A DNA stretch of 64,000 bases from Methylotenera_A sp046598525 (lineage in GTDB: Bacteria; Pseudomonadota; Gammaproteobacteria; Burkholderiales; Methylophilaceae), in NCBI GenBank assembly GCA_046598525.1, contig JBKJIJ010000007.1:1-64000 (forward strand). The letters are read 5' to 3'. The position numbers and the translations under genes were made by a program. The notes under the pieces are model-generated. The model was not told where the DNA came from, did no database searches, and worked only from the letters and a program-made list of their open reading frames with translations. Positions 61,303 through 64,000 of this stretch are shown here, piece by piece; within the stretch, counting starts at the first letter, position 1, and every line of letters starts with the position of its first letter.

Positions 61303-61986
61303 ATGACTGCTCTAACTTTTACACTCAAACCAAACTTGACGCAGCAGATTGATTGCCGCCTTTTAACACCCAATAATTTGGCCGATTTAACGATTGCAGA
61401 AATCGAAAAGCTAAACCTGCTTCATACTAAAAACTCAGCCAAAATCGGCGATTATTTTGATGTTTCTGGCTCAAATGCTAGTCATATTATTTTTAAAAAC
61501 ACCAATCAGCAATTAGATTTTATCGGCCATAAAATGACGCTTGGGCAAATTACAATTGAAGGCGATTGCGGTGATTTTTTAGGCAGCCAAATGCGTGGTG
61601 GCCGCATTATTTGCCATGGCAATGCAAAAGACAGAGTGGCTGACCAAATGCGTCGCGGCTTGATTTTAATTGATGGCAACGCAAATGAATACTGCGGCAG
61701 CCGCATGATTGCAGGCACTATTGGCGTTTATGGCAGCGTTGGCCGCTATGTGGGTTTTGCCATGAGGCGCGGTACTATTTTATTGACCAAAACACCCAAA
61801 CTGCATGCCACCATTCAAGATTGCGGCACACACACATTGCCATTTTTAGCGCTGCTATTTAAATCGTTTCATGCCTTACCAAGTCAGTTTGCAACCATTA
61901 AAAACCTGCGTGTGCAGCGTTTAGCAGGCGATTTAGCTTGTAATGGCAATGGTGAGATTTTGGTTTTAAGCAAATCAAGTAGTTAA
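61303..61986 (+). CDS. fhcC: Formyltransferase/hydrolase complex subunit FhcC
   Basis: A FwdC-like structural subunit of 227 residues with the parallel beta-helix GXGXG repeats also seen in glutamate synthase. Successive repeats are ITIEGDCGDFLGSQMRGG, IICHGNAKDRVADQMRRG, ILIDGNANEYCGSRMIAG and IGVYGSVGRYVGFAMRRG (about 83-160). It completes the fhcB-A-D-C set. The archaeal Fwd complex needs further iron-sulfur subunits, and none is encoded here, as expected for the bacterial non-redox complex. A hairpin element follows the stop. Confidence 0.94.
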   Translation: MTALTFTLKPNLTQQIDCRLLTPNNLADLTIAEIEKLNLLHTKNSAKIGDYFDVSGSNASHIIFKNTNQQLDFIGHKMTLGQITIEGDCGDFLGSQMRGGRIICHGNAKDRVADQMRRGLILIDGNANEYCGSRMIAGTIGVYGSVGRYVGFAMRRGTILLTKTPKLHATIQDCGTHTLPFLALLFKSFHALPSQFATIKNLRVQRLAGDLACNGNGEILVLSKSSS

Positions 61987-62010
61987 CTAAAAACTTCGCT
62001 CATTTCAAGC

Positions 62011-62099
62011 CGTCATTCTGAGGCGATGCATTACCAGCCGAAGAATCCAGAACTTTACTAACTTGAGTGCTGGATTCTTCGCGCTGCTCAGAATGACGG
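62011..62099. repeat. CGTCAT-type hairpin element, copy 6, downstream of fhcC
   Basis: CGTCATTCTGAG...GAAGAATCCAG (62011-62050) pairs with CTGGATTCTTCGCGCTGCTCAGAATGACG (62070-62098), with mismatches in the middle of the arm. It lies 25 bases after the fhcC stop and probably ends the operon transcript or limits read-through to trhO. Confidence 0.85.
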
Positions 62100-62183
62100 A
62101 TATAGGTGAGTGAATAATAGGTCTAGTTTTTTTACGGCTAGCAAGTGTTAAAATAGTGTTTTAGCAATTTTTAAGCATTTAAC

Positions 62184-63113
62184 ATGAAGTTTCTGACCGC
62201 CGCCCTGTATAAGTTCGTTAGCCTGCCCAACTATGCTGATCTGCAAGCGCCAATCCACGTCGCTTGCGACGCGCATCGTATTAAAGGCACCCTTTTATTA
62301 GCGGCAGAAGGCATTAACGGCACCATTGCTGGCTTGCCAGATGATATTAAAGCTGTACTGGATTTTTTACGCACAGATGCCCTTTTTGAAGGCAAGTTTG
62401 CAAATCTTGAGCATAAAGAATCGTATGCCGATGAGCACCCGTTTTACCGCATGAAAGTAAAACTGAAAAAAGAAATTGTGACGATGGGTGTGCCCAGTGT
62501 GAACCCCAACAACACGGTTGGCACTTATGTTAGGCCGGAAGATTGGAATGCGCTAATTGCCGACCTTGATGTGATTGTGCTGGATACGCGCAACGATTAT
62601 GAGGTGCATATTGGCACATTTAAAGGCGCGGTTAACCCTGAAACGACTACCTTTAGGGAGTTTCCTGAATATATTGCGCAAAACTTAGATAAAAATAAAC
62701 ACAAAAAAGTAGCCATGTTTTGCACCGGTGGTATTCGTTGCGAAAAAGCTTCTTCTTACATGCTAGAGCAAGGTTTTGAAGCGGTTTATCATCTGCAAGG
62801 TGGTATTTTAAAATACCTAGAAACCGTGCCAGAAGAGCAAAGTTTGTGGCAAGGCGAATGTTTTGTGTTTGACCAACGCGTAGCGGTTAAACATGGCTTA
62901 GAAGTAGGTGAATTTGACCAATGCTACGCCTGCCGCATGCCGCTTTCACCCGAAGAGCTAAAATCGCCGCAATACACCGCTGGCATTAGTTGCCCGCATT
63001 GTTACGATTCGCTTACCGAAGAGAAAAGGCAAAGTTTAACCGAACGGCAAAAACAGGTGATTTTGGCCAAAAAACGCGGCGCGGCGCATATTGGTGAAAA
63101 ACAAAAAAGTTAA
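62184..63113 (+). CDS. trhO: tRNA uridine(34) hydroxylase, rhodanese-like
   Basis: A YceA/TrhO-family protein of 309 residues. It hydroxylates the wobble uridine of some tRNAs to 5-hydroxyuridine with oxygen. An N-terminal acylphosphatase-like domain (about 1-95) precedes a rhodanese domain with the active cysteine C180 in MFCTGGIRCEKAS. A C-terminal zinc-ribbon segment follows, with cysteine pairs CYAC and CPHC (about 249-275). ATG at 62184 is the family start. It is a single gene after the fhc operon and converges with the EAL-domain gene. Confidence 0.93.
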   Translation: MKFLTAALYKFVSLPNYADLQAPIHVACDAHRIKGTLLLAAEGINGTIAGLPDDIKAVLDFLRTDALFEGKFANLEHKESYADEHPFYRMKVKLKKEIVTMGVPSVNPNNTVGTYVRPEDWNALIADLDVIVLDTRNDYEVHIGTFKGAVNPETTTFREFPEYIAQNLDKNKHKKVAMFCTGGIRCEKASSYMLEQGFEAVYHLQGGILKYLETVPEEQSLWQGECFVFDQRVAVKHGLEVGEFDQCYACRMPLSPEELKSPQYTAGISCPHCYDSLTEEKRQSLTERQKQVILAKKRGAAHIGEKQKS

Positions 63114-63154
63114 CGGCGCGCGGTATTTAGCCGCTTAAATTTACTTGCTCACTA

Positions 63155-64000
63155 TCAAGCGGCTTGATTATCCTGGCTGGATTTATGGCTGGTTTCAAGA
63201 CTGGTTAAATCCCAGTTTTTAGCCCATTCCAATAGCTGATCAGCCGCCATTGGCTTGCTCATATAATAGCCTTGGCCATAATCGCAGCCCATGCGCTTTA
63301 AAATATCCCACACCTTTTGGTTCTCAATACCCTCTGCCACCACTTTTAGGCCCAAATTATGGCCTAGCTCAATGGTCGATTTCACAATCGTCACATCATC
63401 TTGATCGCGCTCAATATTCATGACAAATGAGCGATCAATTTTAAGCTCACTGACTGGCAGGCGTTTTAAATAAGCCAGCGATGAATAGCCTGTGCCAAAA
63501 TCGTCAATCGATAGCTGAATGCCCATTTTTGCTATGCGCTCTACCGTTTCCAGCGCGCGCTCTGGGTCATCCATAATGCTGCTTTCGGTGATTTCTAAGG
63601 AAATAGAGCTTGCCTGCAATTGATGTTTATCCAATATTTGTTTCAGTTTTTGTGGCAATTCAATATCAATTAAATCTCTGGCCGAAAGATTTACTGCCAC
63701 CGCTACATCCAAACCTTTATTTTGCCAAATAGCGGCATATTTGGCCGCCTCTGACAGCATCCAATAACTAATTTTGCCAATATGGCCAGTTTGCTCGGCA
63801 AATGGAATAAACATATCAGGGAAAACCATGCCGCGCTCTGGGTGATTCCAGCGCACCAAGGCTTCTACAGACAACAATTTTCCTGCGAAAAAATCAATTT
63901 TAGGTTGCACAAATAGGCACAATTGGTTTTGCTCAACGGCCAATTTAATCTCACTCACTAGCGATAAATTTTCATCATTGGCTACATCTAAACCACCATG
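63155..64000 (-). CDS. EAL-domain c-di-GMP phosphodiesterase, N-terminus beyond window
   Basis: The frame is open to the right edge of the window, so this is the C-terminal part of a longer protein, probably preceded by GGDEF and sensor domains. The EAL domain is catalytically complete: SVEALVRWNHPERG, LEITESSIMDD, SIDDFGTGYSSLAYL, LKIDRSFV and VAEGIEN are all visible. A GTG near 63958 is an in-frame codon, not the likely start. The last residues are Ser/Gln-rich. It should degrade c-di-GMP. An inverted repeat, AGCCGCTT...AAGCGGCT (63129-63136 with 63157-63164), overlaps its stop codon and may end transcription. Confidence 0.92.
   Translation of the reverse strand, partial: HGGLDVANDENLSLVSEIKLAVEQNQLCLFVQPKIDFFAGKLLSVEALVRWNHPERGMVFPDMFIPFAEQTGHIGKISYWMLSEAAKYAAIWQNKGLDVAVAVNLSARDLIDIELPQKLKQILDKHQLQASSISLEITESSIMDDPERALETVERIAKMGIQLSIDDFGTGYSSLAYLKRLPVSELKIDRSFVMNIERDQDDVTIVKSTIELGHNLGLKVVAEGIENQKVWDILKRMGCDYGQGYYMSKPMAADQLLEWAKNWDLTSLETSHKSSQDNQAA

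Noticed and set aside
61121..61303. 60-residue open frame between fhcD and fhcC
   Set aside because: It lies on a hairpin element and starts at the fhcD stop; no ribosome site or family resemblance.

Overview
The window looks like chromosomal DNA of a methylotrophic betaproteobacterium, most likely a Methylophilaceae (Methylotenera-like) relative. Two kinds of evidence support this. First, it carries genes of the tetrahydromethanopterin/methylofuran C1 pathway: fhcB, fhcA, fhcD and fhcC, plus an mfnB/DUF447/DHPS-like/dmrB-like cofactor cluster. Second, the housekeeping neighbourhoods are typically betaproteobacterial: ffs-dnaX-ybaB-recR, hfq-hflX-hflK-hflC-DUF2065-hisZ-purA, and ndk-rlmN-pilW-rodZ-ispG-hisS-yfgM-bamB-der. 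The family assignment is inference. No prophage, insertion sequence or CRISPR array was seen.

Layout. 1-3.8 kb: a truncated tRNA-Ser, a membrane adenylate cyclase, and an ExaC-type aldehyde dehydrogenase with its DUF779 partner. 3.8-6.8 kb: SRP RNA, dnaX, ybaB, recR. 7.1-11.3 kb (minus): ompA, an MtaD-like deaminase, ubiG, gph. 11.3-14.7 kb (minus): C1-carrier (methanopterin/methylofuran) biosynthesis operon. 14.8-23 kb (minus): purA, hisZ, DUF2065, hflC, hflK, hflX, hfq, gltX. 23.2-24.9 kb: a protein of unknown function with PilZ-like motifs. 24.9-31.7 kb: a tripartite RND efflux operon with a divergent TetR repressor and an operator/promoter that can be read directly. 31.7-34.9 kb: small accessory genes (PhyH-like, unknown, flavodoxin/HxlR pair, RDD) and dense intergenic repeats. 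34.9-43.5 kb: rimO, ZIP transporter, pgeF, rluD, bamD, der, bamB, yfgM. 43.5-51.4 kb: a peptide-ABC ATPase pair, hisS, ispG, rodZ, pilW, rlmN, ndk. 51.6-56.1 kb: DUF2721 and a sensory module (response regulator/HD-GYP, histidine kinase, solute-binding protein) carrying three in-frame nonsense codons. 56.5-62 kb: the fhc operon. 62.2-64 kb: trhO and a truncated EAL-domain gene.

How genes work together. The fhc products should form the formyltransferase/hydrolase complex that releases formate from formyl-H4MPT through formyl-methylofuran. The 11.3-14.7 kb operon should make and reduce the carriers that this complex needs. An extra pyridoxamine-phosphate-oxidase-like gene sits between fhcA and fhcD and is the most intriguing uncharacterised member. 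DUF447, in the other C1 cluster, belongs to a related flavin-binding fold class.

Intergenic DNA holds at least six copies of a hairpin element with CGTCATTC...GAATGACG-type ends. Two lie inside the fhc operon and one lies directly downstream of it. Several genes appear to start with TTG, which must be allowed for when choosing starts.
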